A stretch of 64,000 nucleotides of DNA from the NCBI GenBank assembly GCA_938048735.1, contig CALIUM010000015.1, positions 1-64,000 on the forward strand. The letters are read 5' to 3'. Origin of the DNA: an uncultured archaeon. Lineage in GTDB: Archaea; Thermoproteota; Bathyarchaeia; TCS64. Below are positions 1-9,256 of the stretch, piece by piece; positions within the stretch are counted from its first letter, which is position 1; every line of letters begins with the position of its first letter. Under the pieces are notes generated by a model. The model was not told the DNA's origin. It saw nothing but the letters and a program-made list of their open reading frames with translations, and did no database searches. The translations under genes were made by a program, and so were the position numbers.

Positions 1-342
1 GGGACCTTCACCCCGTCGGCTCCCACCCTGCTGGATGCTGCGGCTAGGCCTGTGGCCAGCGTGTCTAGGAACACGGCCTTCTACACCCAGGTCACATTGA
101 AGAGCAATGTAGGCGTGGACCTGAGCGTCTACGTGATCGCCCAGATAAAGGATGCCACCGGGAGGATCGTGGCCCTTGGCACAACCCTAGCCGACATAAA
201 GGCTGGGGCAACGAAGCCCGTCCCGGTGGCCTTCCTGGGACTGCCGGCCGGAACATACACCGTCACCATCTACGTATGGAGCAGCCTGACCACACCAACA
301 GCATTAGCTCCACCAACGACGTTCACCATCACGGTATCATAA
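1..342 (+). CDS. C-terminal part of a probable secreted or cell-surface protein (5' partial)
   Basis: The frame is open from the first base of the window to a TAA at 340-342, so this is the 3' end of a longer gene. The visible 113 residues are rich in Thr, Val, Ala and Pro with alternating hydrophobic residues (VTLKSNVGVDLSVYVIAQ, GTYTVTIYVW), a pattern typical of an immunoglobulin-like beta-sandwich in archaeal surface or pilin-associated proteins. No C-terminal anchor is visible. A GTG at 52 could start a short 96-aa protein, but the uninterrupted upstream frame makes truncation by the window edge the simpler reading. The specific family is not recognised. Confidence 0.6.
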   Translation, partial: GTFTPSAPTLLDAAARPVASVSRNTAFYTQVTLKSNVGVDLSVYVIAQIKDATGRIVALGTTLADIKAGATKPVPVAFLGLPAGTYTVTIYVWSSLTTPTALAPPTTFTITVS

Positions 343-805
343 ACCCCTGGGGGCAACGAAGATGGACCTGAAAAGATATAGTCGAGGGGTCTCTTCTATA
401 ATAACTCTTCTAAAATCCCTCAAGGTTCAACAGTTCTAGACTTGTAAGATAATCACCAGCCAAGATAAATTAGGAAAAAGAAAAAAATCAAGTTATATAT
501 ATGAATGTTTAAAAGGTATATTAAAATCTATATGTTCAGATCGTATATGGGCTCCTGCGACGCTCCTAAAACCATAAGAGGAGAGCGGGTTTGGAATAAT
601 CATCTAAATCTCGAGATAGGCAGTTTGAGCGCGGAGTAAGAATCACCTTAACCCAAAGGAAGGGGAGAGAGCCTCTCTCACAAACGACAATCTAAGCCGG
701 GAAACCTCTCTCTGGTGGCCGCCGAGCCCCAAGATCTCTTCAAAGTTGGACTCGTAGGTTATATGGATGATTATGGTTTATATTCGATGGATCGGAGCTT
801 TGCTG
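343..805. other. Intergenic stretch, no gene seen
   Basis: About 460 bases between the surface-protein tail and the DHH gene. The part around 460-540 is AT-rich (poly-A runs and TATATATA near 495-505) and could hold a promoter. I see no tRNA cloverleaf, no convincing ORF and no repeat. Confidence 0.5.
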
Positions 806-1780
806 ATGCATGACGATGATGTGGTCTGCATATCTCATGGCGAGGACGCCGATGGGCTGATATGTGCCGCCCTAATGGCCAACCTTAGAGGTGCTAGGCC
901 GATTCCTGTGACCTATGAGGAGTTTAAGGGAGCCCTTATAGATGTGAACCACCCCAGTGAGGAACTCTATATCTGCGACCTATGTGTGAGAGATGAGCTC
1001 ATAGGGGAGATATTGAGAATAGCAAAGTTCGCAAGGGTTGTAATAGTTGATCATCACCCCACCGCTGAGGCTCTGCTTAGGAGGCTGGAGAGGTCAGGGG
1101 TTCAAGTGGTCTACAGCCCAAAGGACTGTGCCAGCGCCCTAATCTATGACCACTATAGGGTGGAGTTGGGGAGGGAGGGGGCTAGGCTTGCAGCCTACGC
1201 AGCCATATCAGACCAGTTTGAGGATGGGCCTATAGCCTCCAGGCTCATCTCGATGTTCGACCGCCAAATCCTGGAGCATGAGGCCCTAATCCTAACTCAC
1301 GCCCTTTTCAGGGTCACCTCAAATGATTTCAGGCGGAGGGTGGTCGAGGAACTCAGTAGATATATTATTCCCCATAGAATATCTGGCTTGGTCGAGGCGG
1401 CGATATCCCACCTAGAGCATATGGCTTCACTGATGGAGGAGATCCAGAGAAAGGCGGTCAGGCTGGGGAGACTGGCCTATTTCGACGCGTCCGATGAGCC
1501 TTCCACAGGGGCTGTGGCAAACCTAATCCTCGACGCCCTAGATGTCGATGTCGGCGTCAGCTATAAGCCCGCCATAGGTGGGAGGGTTAACATCTCAATC
1601 AGAGGAAGGAGGGGGATAGGCCTTCACCTTGGTGAGATCACTAGAGAGGTTGCTATGAGGCATGGAGGATTCGGAGGGGGCCATGATAGGGCGAGCGGAG
1701 CGAGCATCCATAAGGAGAAATTGGTGAGGTTTATAGAGGATCTCGAGATGGTCCTTAGCCAGCCTCAAAAGCCTTTCTAG
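806..1780 (+). CDS. DHH/DHHA1 family phosphoesterase
   Basis: Predicted metal-dependent phosphoesterase of the DHH superfamily (RecJ, NrnA and cyclic-dinucleotide phosphodiesterase relatives). Seen in the sequence: an N-terminal HGEDADG motif, the signature VDHHPT at about residue 82-84, and a C-terminal DHHA1 nucleic-acid or nucleotide-binding part with GGFGGGHDRASGA near residue 287-299. The frame is open from a start at 767, but the ATG at 806 has GGAG 8 nt upstream and begins just before the first conserved strand, so I use it (324 aa). The gene converges on the proteasome beta gene. The substrate (oligoribonucleotide, single-stranded DNA or a small nucleotide) cannot be told from motifs. 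The HGEDADG variant of the usual HxDxD motif resembles other archaeal DHH proteins of unknown substrate. Confidence 0.85.
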   Translation: MHDDDVVCISHGEDADGLICAALMANLRGARPIPVTYEEFKGALIDVNHPSEELYICDLCVRDELIGEILRIAKFARVVIVDHHPTAEALLRRLERSGVQVVYSPKDCASALIYDHYRVELGREGARLAAYAAISDQFEDGPIASRLISMFDRQILEHEALILTHALFRVTSNDFRRRVVEELSRYIIPHRISGLVEAAISHLEHMASLMEEIQRKAVRLGRLAYFDASDEPSTGAVANLILDALDVDVGVSYKPAIGGRVNISIRGRRGIGLHLGEITREVAMRHGGFGGGHDRASGASIHKEKLVRFIEDLEMVLSQPQKPF

Positions 1781-1830
1781 ATCCAGCTCCAAAAACCTGC
1801 TGTTCAGTGGACCCTTCAACTAGTTTAGGC

Positions 1831-2433
1831 TTATCTTAGGGGGTAGGTCCTCTCCTCTATCCCCTTATCGCTGATAATGAGCATGTCCACACCGTCGCCG
1901 CTGACAGCGTCCCTAGCGGCGGCGGACTTGATGGCCTGTAGAGCCAAGGCAGCTCCCTCCTCTAGGGTGAGGCCATCCCTATAGTTGGCCTCCAGGAGGC
2001 CCATTGCTATAGCTGCGCCAGAGCCAACGGAGACGAATTTGTCTGGGATCACACTGCCGAGGGGATCCAGGGAGTAGACCGCTGGGCCTTCCTCATCCAA
2101 TCCGCCGACAAGGGTCTCCATAAGGAGGGGGAAGAGGCGGCGCTCGAAGAGAATGTTGGCTATCAGCTTTGCGAGGGCCCTCACGGGGATCGGCCTATTG
2201 TTCTCCAACCTATAGAGGGCCGTGTAGGCTGATGCCTCCCTGGTTAGGGCCTGCATGTCCGACACTAATCCTGCGAAGGCGAGTCCTATGTTGGGAGCTA
2301 GCTTGAAGACCTTCTTACCAGATCGGCTCATAACCAGATGGCCCCAGCTCACCCTCTTCTCCGAAGCCAGGATCACCCCATCCTTACATACAAGACCTAC
2401 GGTTGTAGCCCCCTGAAGTTCCCAGTAATCCAT
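1831..2433 (-). CDS. psmB: Proteasome beta subunit, noncanonical (Ala in place of catalytic Thr1)
   Basis: Beta subunit of the 20S proteasome, 200 aa. After a short propeptide-like segment (MDYWELQG) the sequence reads ATTVGLVCKDGVILAS, where active archaeal subunits have TTTVG with Thr1 as the nucleophile. Counting that Ala as position 1, Asp17 is Glu (ASEKR), Lys33 is kept (SGKK) and the GSGAA and SGDGVD regions are present. This matches my memory of crenarchaeal PsmB1 subunits, which lack Thr1, are incorporated as structural partners and need a second, active beta. No other beta or alpha subunit is in this window. Family membership is very secure; the loss of self-cleavage and proteolysis is inferred from the missing Thr1. 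Confidence 0.93.
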   Translation of the reverse strand: MDYWELQGATTVGLVCKDGVILASEKRVSWGHLVMSRSGKKVFKLAPNIGLAFAGLVSDMQALTREASAYTALYRLENNRPIPVRALAKLIANILFERRLFPLLMETLVGGLDEEGPAVYSLDPLGSVIPDKFVSVGSGAAIAMGLLEANYRDGLTLEEGAALALQAIKSAAARDAVSGDGVDMLIISDKGIEERTYPLR

Positions 2434-2453
2434 CCCTCAAAAATTAGGAGAAG

Positions 2454-2702
2454 TTAGATATTAAGCTGTTGCTGAAGTGGAGAAACAAAATTTCTATGAG
2501 AAGATTTGGGGATTAGCCTATTTTTCCTTTCCCTGAATTTGCTAAGTAACCAAGACGATTCGTCATTTTGGTCAGAGACTAGTCTCTTTCCAGGTTTGTA
2601 AACCCTGCCATCCCTCAGGCTCTCATCCCATTCCACCGTGTAACCAAGCGCTTCTAAGACCTGAATTGGCCTCCTGCATCCCAGCCCTCTCAAAAATGAC
2701 AT
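2454..2702 (-). CDS. Small ORF of doubtful status beside the XPB-Bax1 remnant
   Basis: An 82-aa frame on the same strand and directly downstream of the decayed Bax1 sequence. The first part (RPIQVLEALGYTVEWDESL) resembles the small alpha/beta C-terminal segment that ends some Bax1-type nucleases, and also loosely a HicA-like fold. The second half is polar and low in information. It may be the tail of the pseudogene rather than a live gene. I could not assign a family. Confidence 0.25.
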   Translation of the reverse strand: MSFLRGLGCRRPIQVLEALGYTVEWDESLRDGRVYKPGKRLVSDQNDESSWLLSKFRERKNRLIPKSSHRNFVSPLQQQLNI

Positions 2703-2741
2703 AGCCTCGGAGAGGGCCAGACTCTGAAATCCTCCCAGGTA

Positions 2742-4272
2742 TTACTCCAACATATCAAGTTTCTCAGGCGTTATATAGATCCCTCTGATATCGATGTAAC
2801 TCTTATTCGTCTCTCTCAGAATTCTCTTCGCCTCCTCCTCAGTTATTCCTAGCCTAGAGGCGAGATCTTCAACGACCACTATCCCACCTTCTCGGCGGCC
2901 TTCCAACCTGAGATGACCTCTCCATCGATCGACCCTCTCTCCTTGATCTCGGCGTCATCATCTTTCCATGGATTTCTTGAACCACCTCGAACCTTCTCAG
3001 CTTTGTTCTAGGCGGGTACTCAACCTCGGCCATCACCCTCCACCTTTCTTGGAGCATGATGCGCGATAGGAAGGCCTCGAGCTTGAAGGCCTGCCTCCCG
3101 GGCGAGTTGGCAGAAGATAGTGGTTCAACTACTATAATGGATGCCCCCTTCACCTTTCACTAGGCATGGGCCCAAACTCCTTCCAATAGGCTCAAGCCTT
3201 CATCCTTCCCCCTAAATCTAGCCTCTATCCTTCTAGCCTGGGCTAGTAGTGTTAGGGTTAGGGAGAAGTTGTAGCTTCTGAGAAGCTCGAGGGGTTCGGG
3301 GGCCTTGAAGGCGGCTAGAGTCTGTTCCTCCCATAGATCTGCGTAGAGGCTCTCCTCAAGGTTCTTGGGTGAGACCCCAAGCCTTTCCGCTGCCCTCATG
3401 AGGGTCCAAAACCTCTGATCATCGGTGGTAATCGGCTCTTTCCCAGCCTCCTCGAAGACCACTCTCCTCGCCTCCTCTGGGTCGACTAGCGCCCTGGCCT
3501 GGAAGGTGCAGTATTCCTCAAGGATAGAGGCGAGGCCCCTCACGAGCTGTAGTCGTAGCCGATCTCCTCGCATCTCCTGAGGGCCTCCTGTAGCTCTCCC
3601 CTCTTCTTCTCCTCTGCCTCCTCGAAGACCGCGATGAGGGCTTCGAGATCGTCGCGCCCTACTCTCTCAAGCCTTGCAGTTAATCCCATCCTGTAGGGGG
3701 CGAGGTACATCTCACCTATCTTTTTGTATGTGGGGGCAGCTAGGTGGTGGACCTCGTCGAAGATGAGCATTGAGAATCTATCCCCGAGCTGCTCAGCCCT
3801 CAGGCTTGCGGATTCATATGTCGCAACTGTCACAGGGTTTATCCTGTATCTCCCTCCACCCACCATCCCAATCTCTAAGCCGAAGGCCGCCTCGATCCTC
3901 CTACTCCACTGCTCCAGGAGCACCAGGGTGGGGACGACTATGAGGGTGGAGACCCCGAGCGTTTCGATGGCTTTAAGAGCTATCTGTGTCTTCCCGGATC
4001 CGGTGGGTAGGAGTATTATCCCCCTCCTCCCCGAGGCCATCCAGGCCTCTAGGGCCCTTCTCTGTTAGTCCCGGAGGACGATTTCTGAGGAGAGGTTTAG
4101 ATGGACTGGAGCCTTGAGGGCCTCATCCGTGTACTCGATGTGCCACCTTTTGAGATAATCGATGACCTCCCCATAAAGGTAGGCAGGTGCCCTATAGGCC
4201 CTAATAAACTCCCCCCGGTATTGATAGCCCTTCAACCATCAGCTCACCCTTCTCGAATCTGAGATGTACCAA
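2742..4272 (-). pseudogene. Decayed XPB helicase-Bax1 nuclease locus
   Basis: Reading leftwards, an archaeal XPB/Rad25 helicase can be followed across broken frames. The damage-recognition domain begins near a TTG at 4272 (FEKGELMVEG), shifts frame near 4215, continues as RAPAYLYGEVIDYLKRWHIEY and meets an in-frame TAA at 4065-4067 where homologues have LRDYQ. RecA domain 1 follows with Walker A LPTGSGKT and DEVHHL. Near 3653 the sequence jumps from XPB motif III (YRMGLTA) directly into the N-terminal region of Bax1 (FEEAEEKKRGELQEALRRC), so the second helicase domain is missing. Bax1 continues after a shift near 3545 (LVRGLASILEEYC, ESLYADLWEEQ) with further shifts near 3160 and 2890, ending in a winged-helix-like tail at 2742. 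XPB and Bax1 normally form a DNA-repair helicase-nuclease pair. Confidence 0.8.
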
Positions 4273-4537
4273 GCCCGGCAGATCTACCGATCCTGCTATT
4301 AAAGGCTCTGATTTTATTATCCCTTGCCTTCAGAGGGCGAGGGTACGGATTGATTGTTCCCGCCAGAAATTGATCCCTCGGCCCCTATGAGATTCTCATC
4401 AACGCTTAGCGTGAACCCCTTTGCCTCTGCGGGCATCTGGATAATACATATCCGTTATCTCGTTTTTGCCAAGCATGATGGCGAGGAGGATCGGACTCGC
4501 CTCAGCCTCTAAACCAAGTTTTTACTAGTTTCTGGCT
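4273..4537. other. Unassigned gap, possible gene debris
   Basis: Between the kite-like gene and the XPB remnant. On the minus strand two short open segments in different frames can be read (around LLAIMLGKNEITD and AKGFTLSVDENLIGAEG), consistent with further debris of the same decayed locus, but I cannot name their source. Confidence 0.3.
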
Positions 4538-5101
4538 TTAATCCCTTCTCCCGTAGGCCAGTATTAATTCTAATAGTTTCTTTTGGTCTATCTCCGCCCT
4601 GCTCCTCCACTCCAGGTATAGGAGGCCGTCCTCCTCTCCCAGGTAGCCTTCCTGGATGTATCTGTCCAAGTTCATCTTTACCTTCCATCCTGGAAGTTTC
4701 TCCGACAGGATGTTTTCCACATCGCTTCTCGGAGCCTTCCCCTGCCTCGAGATTATGTATGCCACGGCCACGGCTAGGCCTGCTATATCGTCGATCCTCC
4801 ATCCGATCGTCTTCAAGGCCTTCTTATCCATCTCCCCTCTGAGGGTGATGTAGTACCTTGCCCCCTCCAGCTGTTTTCTCGTCGGCTCAATTGTAGTTTC
4901 GGGCTCCTCCAGGACCCTTGTTACCTGGAGATCTAGGGCCTTTATCTGGTTGTCTAGGACCTCCAGCACCTCAAGCCACTCCGGGCCCAGCTCCTCTTTC
5001 AACTCCCAACCTCTGACCCCTGGGAGGGTGTGATGCTTGAATAATAGTAGCCTAGCCGCCTCCTTCGCCTTTCTGGCGTAGGCTCCCTCGGCCCCTTTCA
5101 T
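4538..5101 (-). CDS. Winged-helix protein of an SMC operon (KITE/Nse1-Nse3-like candidate)
   Basis: 187 aa. The start is placed at the ATG at 5101, which overlaps the stop of the preceding gene as ATGA (5098-5101), indicating translational coupling; the longer upstream frame is a shadow of that gene. The protein seems to hold two small helical modules: residues about 1-60 (helical, [16 protein letters not shown]) and about 95-175, where [20 protein letters not shown] and [15 protein letters not shown] look like a winged helix followed by a beta wing ([11 protein letters not shown]). Tandem winged helices are the hallmark of KITE subunits (ScpB, MukE, Nse1, Nse3) that pair with SMC-kleisin complexes. 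The operon position third after an SMC ATPase supports this, but the KITE assignment is an inference without a profile search. Confidence 0.6.
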   Translation of the reverse strand: MKGAEGAYARKAKEAARLLLFKHHTLPGVRGWELKEELGPEWLEVLEVLDNQIKALDLQVTRVLEEPETTIEPTRKQLEGARYYITLRGEMDKKALKTIGWRIDDIAGLAVAVAYIISRQGKAPRSDVENILSEKLPGWKVKMNLDRYIQEGYLGEEDGLLYLEWRSRAEIDQKKLLELILAYGRRD

Positions 5102-5880
5102 CCTCTTCGCCACCTCGTCCACTCCTCCTGGTCTATGAGGATTGGGACGGAGACCCTTGAGGCTAGCTCTTGTCTGGGCTCCTTGTAGGGTATCAGCTCG
5201 ACCCTTTCCTGGAGCCGGTCCAGCTCTATTCTTGCGTAGCCGTATCCCACAAGGAAGCATGTTAGGTATGCCCTCTCCAGTGCCTCTTGGAAGGTCTCCC
5301 CGTCCACCCACTCCCAGTACTCTATCCTCATCTCCTCACCGCTCCTCTCCAATAGCTCCTTCCACATCGCCTCTAGGGTCTCTGAGAAGCTTTCATCTAA
5401 GATGAACTCCTTCACCTCCTCCCTCCCCCTCGTCTCGGCCTCGGTCTCTCTCACCTCGATCTCGGCCAACCTCTCGCTTATGGGGAGGAGGCTGCCCCAG
5501 TAGGCTAGGGAGAGGGCGAGTGTGGGGGCTGAGACCTGCTCGAGTTCTACGATGGGGTGCCAAGAGGAGAGGAAGGCCTCGACGAGGGCTGCTAGGTCCA
5601 TTCTCATGAGCTGCTGGGTGAGTATGAATGGATCCTTGTAGAGGATGGTGGATTGATGCCTAATCCACACGTTCTGCATCTCCAGAACCGATGAGAGCTC
5701 CTTAATGGCTGTGGCGTCGAGGCATAAGTCCTCCAATGACTTCACATTTGGATAGTATCTTCGGATCACCGAGAGCACGTAGTCTGCATCCACCGCGAAG
5801 GGGTCTAGCCTCCTCTCTAAGGCTGCTCTGCAGAGGTCGATCACGCTCTCTAGCTCAGACCTTGCCTCCCTCTCCTTCAT
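5098..5880 (-). CDS. Unknown protein of the SMC operon (kleisin candidate)
   Basis: 260 aa, predicted mostly helical, not assignable to a known family by eye. It starts inside the end of the SMC-like gene (overlap 5855-5880) and ends in a 4-base overlap with the winged-helix gene, so the three are almost certainly co-translated. The N-terminal 75 residues are helical, residues 75-130 form a hydrophobic helical core ([17 protein letters not shown]), then an acidic linker ([20 protein letters not shown]), and a C-terminal region ending in a short helix-strand pattern ([17 protein letters not shown]). Terminal folded parts joined by an acidic linker in an SMC operon is the layout expected of a kleisin, but that label rests on context only. 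No enzymatic motif is visible. Confidence 0.6.
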   Translation of the reverse strand: MKEREARSELESVIDLCRAALERRLDPFAVDADYVLSVIRRYYPNVKSLEDLCLDATAIKELSSVLEMQNVWIRHQSTILYKDPFILTQQLMRMDLAALVEAFLSSWHPIVELEQVSAPTLALSLAYWGSLLPISERLAEIEVRETEAETRGREEVKEFILDESFSETLEAMWKELLERSGEEMRIEYWEWVDGETFQEALERAYLTCFLVGYGYARIELDRLQERVELIPYKEPRQELASRVSVPILIDQEEWTRWRRG

Positions 5881-7930
5881 CCTCGGTCACCAAGCTTATT
5901 TTGGATGAGCCCTCAGATTTATGGACCACTATTATATGGGAGTTACCCCCCTTCAAGAAGAGTTGGCTCGGGGTTATTACCAGATACTGGTCCGAGGATC
6001 CCTCTAATGTTGAGAGGAGGAACTCGGTGACGACCTCCCTGTTCCTCGGATCCATGTGGAGGTCGAACTCGTCTACAGCCCTGAAGGGGGAGAGGATCTT
6101 CTGTTGTAGGGAGAGGAGGAAGGCCATTACCGCTGTGGTCCTCTCACCTCCGCTCTGGGTGTAGGGGTCTAGGAGCCTCACCTCACCGCCTTTAAATCCT
6201 ACATATATGTTTATGCCCGCCTCCTCTATATCCATCTCGTTCGTCAGCCTGACCTCTCCCCTAGCTTGGAGGCGGGATAGGAGGCTCTGGAACCTTAGGT
6301 TAACCTCTTCTACTAGGCCTCTGGTCACATCCCTCCACTTCTTGATCCTCTCCTCCACCTCCTCCATGACCTTGACCCTGCTCTCTCTAACCCTTTGAGC
6401 CTTCTCAGATAGTTCCTTGTATGTCTTTGAGTAGGACTCGTACATCGCCTCTGCCTCTTCTGGGATGTCTGCCATAGCCATGAGCATCCCCCCAACTCTC
6501 CTGATCTCGTTCATGACCTCATCTGAGGATCTCCCGGTCTCTATTCTGGCTCCCCTTATCAGGGCTTCAGCCTCAGCCTCCTTGAGGCTTTTAGAGACCT
6601 TTTCAACCTCTCCCCTGAGATCCTCCAGCCTCCTCTTGAGGCCCTCCATCTGCTCCTTCAGGAGGGCTGCCTGGATCCTCGCCTCTATGTAGAGGCTGCT
6701 GGCCTCATCCATCAGGGCCTCTATCCTCCTCAACCCCTCTAGGGCTGCGGCGGCCTTCCCCTCCGCCTCTAAGAGCCTCTCCTCAAGTGAGGCCAGCTGC
6801 TTTCCGGCCTCCTCCCTCCTCCCCCTTAGCCCGTGGATCCAGCTCTCGTGGGCCTCGGCCTCCCTCCTCTCAACCTCCTCGAAGAGCTTGAAGTAGTCCT
6901 CCAGGGTTGCACCTGCCCTCAGCCTTCCCCTTAGCTCTTTGAAGTTCTCCTCAAGGCCCTTCTTCCGCTCTCCAAGGGACTTCATCATGCTATCGATCTC
7001 GGCTATTCGATCCCTTAACTCCATTATCGCGTATCTGTAGACCCCTACATCCCTTTCATATGTCACCCTCTTCTCTATCAGCTCTGCCTGCACACCCCTC
7101 AACTCCTTGAGCCGCCGTTCAGATTCTATGATCTGAAGGTTGTACCGCTCCTGGTCTTCCTCACACCTCTTTAGGGCCTCAACAGCTGATTCGGCCTCCC
7201 CCTCAAGCCTCCTAATCGCTTCCTCGAGCTCTAAGACCCTGCTCCATGCCATCTCCCTCTGCAGGAAGTTCAGGCGTGTCTGGAGCCTCTTCTTCTCTTG
7301 AAGCCTCTCGTACTGCTCCCTCCAGTAGTTCAGCGTCTCTCTTGACCTCTCAAGGAGCTGGTTGAGGCTCTCCTCCTCGCTTAGGATCCCGCTAAGCCTC
7401 CTCCTAGCCTCTGTGACATCGGCCCTGAAGGACTGGAATCCAACGGCCTCCTCCAGCCTCCTCAGCCTCTCCTGTGGGGAGAGGGCTGCGAAGATCTCGG
7501 CCATATTCTGATGCATTATTATCAGCATGTTTTCCGGGTCGAAGCCCAGGCGCCTGAGGATCTCGACAACCTCCTGCTTCTGAGCCCCCCTCTGGTTGAT
7601 ATGGAAGCTATACCTCCCGTCCCTCCTCAGGGTTCTTGATATCCTGATCACGTCGGAGTCGAATTGTTGGATGGGCCTCCCGCCATCCTCCCTTACAGAG
7701 TTATCTAGGAGGAGGCTCACCCGAGCTCTCTTCTCCCCCCATCTTATCAGGTCGCTGAGCCTTTTGGAGCGCTCAGTGTAGGTCTCCCCCAAGGCGACGC
7801 AGATGGCCTGGAGGAAGGCCGACTTCCCAGAGCCGTTAGGGCCTACGACGATATTGAGACCTGGCTTTAGTGGAACCCTTGCATACTCGTAGGACATGAA
7901 GTTCTCCAGAATAACCTCTCGGATCAGCAT
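5855..7930 (-). CDS. SMC-like ATPase with SMC5/6-type signature motifs
   Basis: 691 aa from the ATG at 7930; the frame is open to 8038 but the conserved protein starts at [11 protein letters not shown]. Walker A GPNGSGKS lies at residues 30-37, a Q-loop region near 155 ([13 protein letters not shown]), long coiled coil from about 165 to 540, then the ABC signature [11 protein letters not shown] near 591-601 and Walker B with [17 protein letters not shown] at about 615-631. The PFRxxDEFDxxMDxxNR form is the one known from eukaryotic SMC5/SMC6 rather than from SMC1-4, MukB or Rad50. There is no CxxC zinc hook and no clear SMC hinge, and at 691 aa it is much shorter than usual SMCs (about 1100-1200), so the coil is short. 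Expected role: DNA-binding, ATP-driven chromosome organisation or repair. Confidence 0.85.
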   Translation of the reverse strand: MLIREVILENFMSYEYARVPLKPGLNIVVGPNGSGKSAFLQAICVALGETYTERSKRLSDLIRWGEKRARVSLLLDNSVREDGGRPIQQFDSDVIRISRTLRRDGRYSFHINQRGAQKQEVVEILRRLGFDPENMLIIMHQNMAEIFAALSPQERLRRLEEAVGFQSFRADVTEARRRLSGILSEEESLNQLLERSRETLNYWREQYERLQEKKRLQTRLNFLQREMAWSRVLELEEAIRRLEGEAESAVEALKRCEEDQERYNLQIIESERRLKELRGVQAELIEKRVTYERDVGVYRYAIMELRDRIAEIDSMMKSLGERKKGLEENFKELRGRLRAGATLEDYFKLFEEVERREAEAHESWIHGLRGRREEAGKQLASLEERLLEAEGKAAAALEGLRRIEALMDEASSLYIEARIQAALLKEQMEGLKRRLEDLRGEVEKVSKSLKEAEAEALIRGARIETGRSSDEVMNEIRRVGGMLMAMADIPEEAEAMYESYSKTYKELSEKAQRVRESRVKVMEEVEERIKKWRDVTRGLVEEVNLRFQSLLSRLQARGEVRLTNEMDIEEAGINIYVGFKGGEVRLLDPYTQSGGERTTAVMAFLLSLQQKILSPFRAVDEFDLHMDPRNREVVTEFLLSTLEGSSDQYLVITPSQLFLKGGNSHIIVVHKSEGSSKISLVTEDEGEGGKV

Positions 7931-8079
7931 GGCGGCCCTAGACCTTAAAGCCTTTAACTTAGACCAACTTTTAAACCTGTCCCAAACCAGTCGGGAGATA
8001 TTTAGATCAATATTCAAAATTCGATGGAAAATAAACAATAATATTTATCTATTTTATAGACACTTTTAAACGATCAGGG

Positions 8080-9075
8080 ATGATGAAGGAGAAATCACCT
8101 CTTGAGATCCATAAGGAGGCGATCGTAGTCGACGCCCACTGCGACACCTTGATGCAGCTCCTGCCAGAGGGGGGATGGGGGAAGGAGCCGAGAAAGCTAG
8201 GAGAGAGGAGCGAAAAGGGGCATGTAGACCTTCCGAGGCTGGTCGAGGGAGGAGTCGACTGCCAGGTCTTCGCCATATATACCGCGAGGCAGGAGAATGA
8301 GCCATGGGCCCTACGCACGGCCCTAAGGATGATCGAGGCCTTCCAGAGGGAGTGCTCCTCAAATGAGGGGATCACCCTGGCCCACAGCTACGAGGATATA
8401 ATAGAGGCAAACCGGAGGGGTATTGTTGCAGCGATCCTATCCCTTGAAGGTGCTGAGCCCCTCATGGGAGACCCAGCCCTCCTCAGGATATTCCACAAGC
8501 TCGGGGTGAGGATAGTAAGCCTGACCTGGAACTGGCGCAACCCCTTCGCGGACGGGGTGGGCTCTAAGAGGGCTGAGGGCAGGCTGACGGAGGCTGGGGT
8601 GGAGGCTTTAAGGGAGATGGAGAGGCTCGGCATAGTCTACGATGTATCCCACCTCAGCGACAGCTGCTTCTGGGATGTTGTGGAGTTAAAGAGGGGCCCA
8701 TTCATAGCCTCCCACTCTAACTGCAGGACGCTCTGCAACCATCCCAGAAACCTGACTGACGAGATGATAAAGGCGATTGCAAACTGCGGGGGCGTGGTTG
8801 GGGTGAACTTCTCCCCCTCCTTCATCTGCGAGGGAAAGGTCACCGTGGAGCGCCTAGTGGACCACATAGACCACATAGTTGAACTTGTCGGACCCGACCA
8901 TATCGGCCTGGGCTCAGACTTCGACGGGATAGGGACGACCCCCGAAGGGCTTGAGGATGTCTCAAAGATGCCGAACATAACAAAAGAACTTATTAAAAGA
9001 GGATATTCTGAGAGGGATGTTAAAAAGATCCTTGGGGAGAACTTCCTAAGAGTCTTCAAAGAAGTCTTACATTAA
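8080..9075 (+). CDS. Membrane-dipeptidase family (M19) peptidase
   Basis: 331 aa zinc dipeptidase of the renal dipeptidase family, which hydrolyses L-Xaa-L/D-Xaa dipeptides. Motifs seen: metal ligands in VDAHCD (residues 17-22), the bridging Glu in LSLEGAEP (about 120-127), DVSHLSD, SHSNCR, and GLGSDFDG in the last quarter, all in the order of family M19. There is no signal peptide, so it is probably cytosolic. Two ATG codons at 8080 and 8083 are possible starts. It is transcribed divergently from the SMC operon, with an AT-rich spacer (TATTTATC near 8041) likely holding the promoter. Together with the M20 enzyme at 38124 it points to peptide breakdown. Confidence 0.9.
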   Translation: MMKEKSPLEIHKEAIVVDAHCDTLMQLLPEGGWGKEPRKLGERSEKGHVDLPRLVEGGVDCQVFAIYTARQENEPWALRTALRMIEAFQRECSSNEGITLAHSYEDIIEANRRGIVAAILSLEGAEPLMGDPALLRIFHKLGVRIVSLTWNWRNPFADGVGSKRAEGRLTEAGVEALREMERLGIVYDVSHLSDSCFWDVVELKRGPFIASHSNCRTLCNHPRNLTDEMIKAIANCGGVVGVNFSPSFICEGKVTVERLVDHIDHIVELVGPDHIGLGSDFDGIGTTPEGLEDVSKMPNITKELIKRGYSERDVKKILGENFLRVFKEVLH

Positions 9076-9256
9076 ATATCAAAACTCTAAATATATAATC
9101 AAGTATATAATTTTAAGTAAAAAAAATAAAAATTTCATGGTTAGGTTTTATGAACCAAGGGTTAGAGAAGAGGGACTAACTAGACCTCATGGTTTCTGGT
9201 TTGAAGCGATGAATTCGATGAGACAGGCCTATAAGAGGGTTCGGAAGGAGGTTTTA

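Noticed and set aside
2454..2702. HicA-type toxin
   Set aside because: Only a short resemblance at the start, no catalytic His pattern and no HicB neighbour.
4509..4802. 97-aa minus-strand frame within the winged-helix gene
   Set aside because: Shadow frame: Gly/Arg-rich, no conserved pattern, and fully inside the coupled SMC-operon gene.
5101..5311. N-terminal extension of the winged-helix gene
   Set aside because: Overlaps the conserved C-terminus of the 260-aa gene in another frame and is Gly/Arg-rich; the ATGA overlap at 5098-5101 is the better start.
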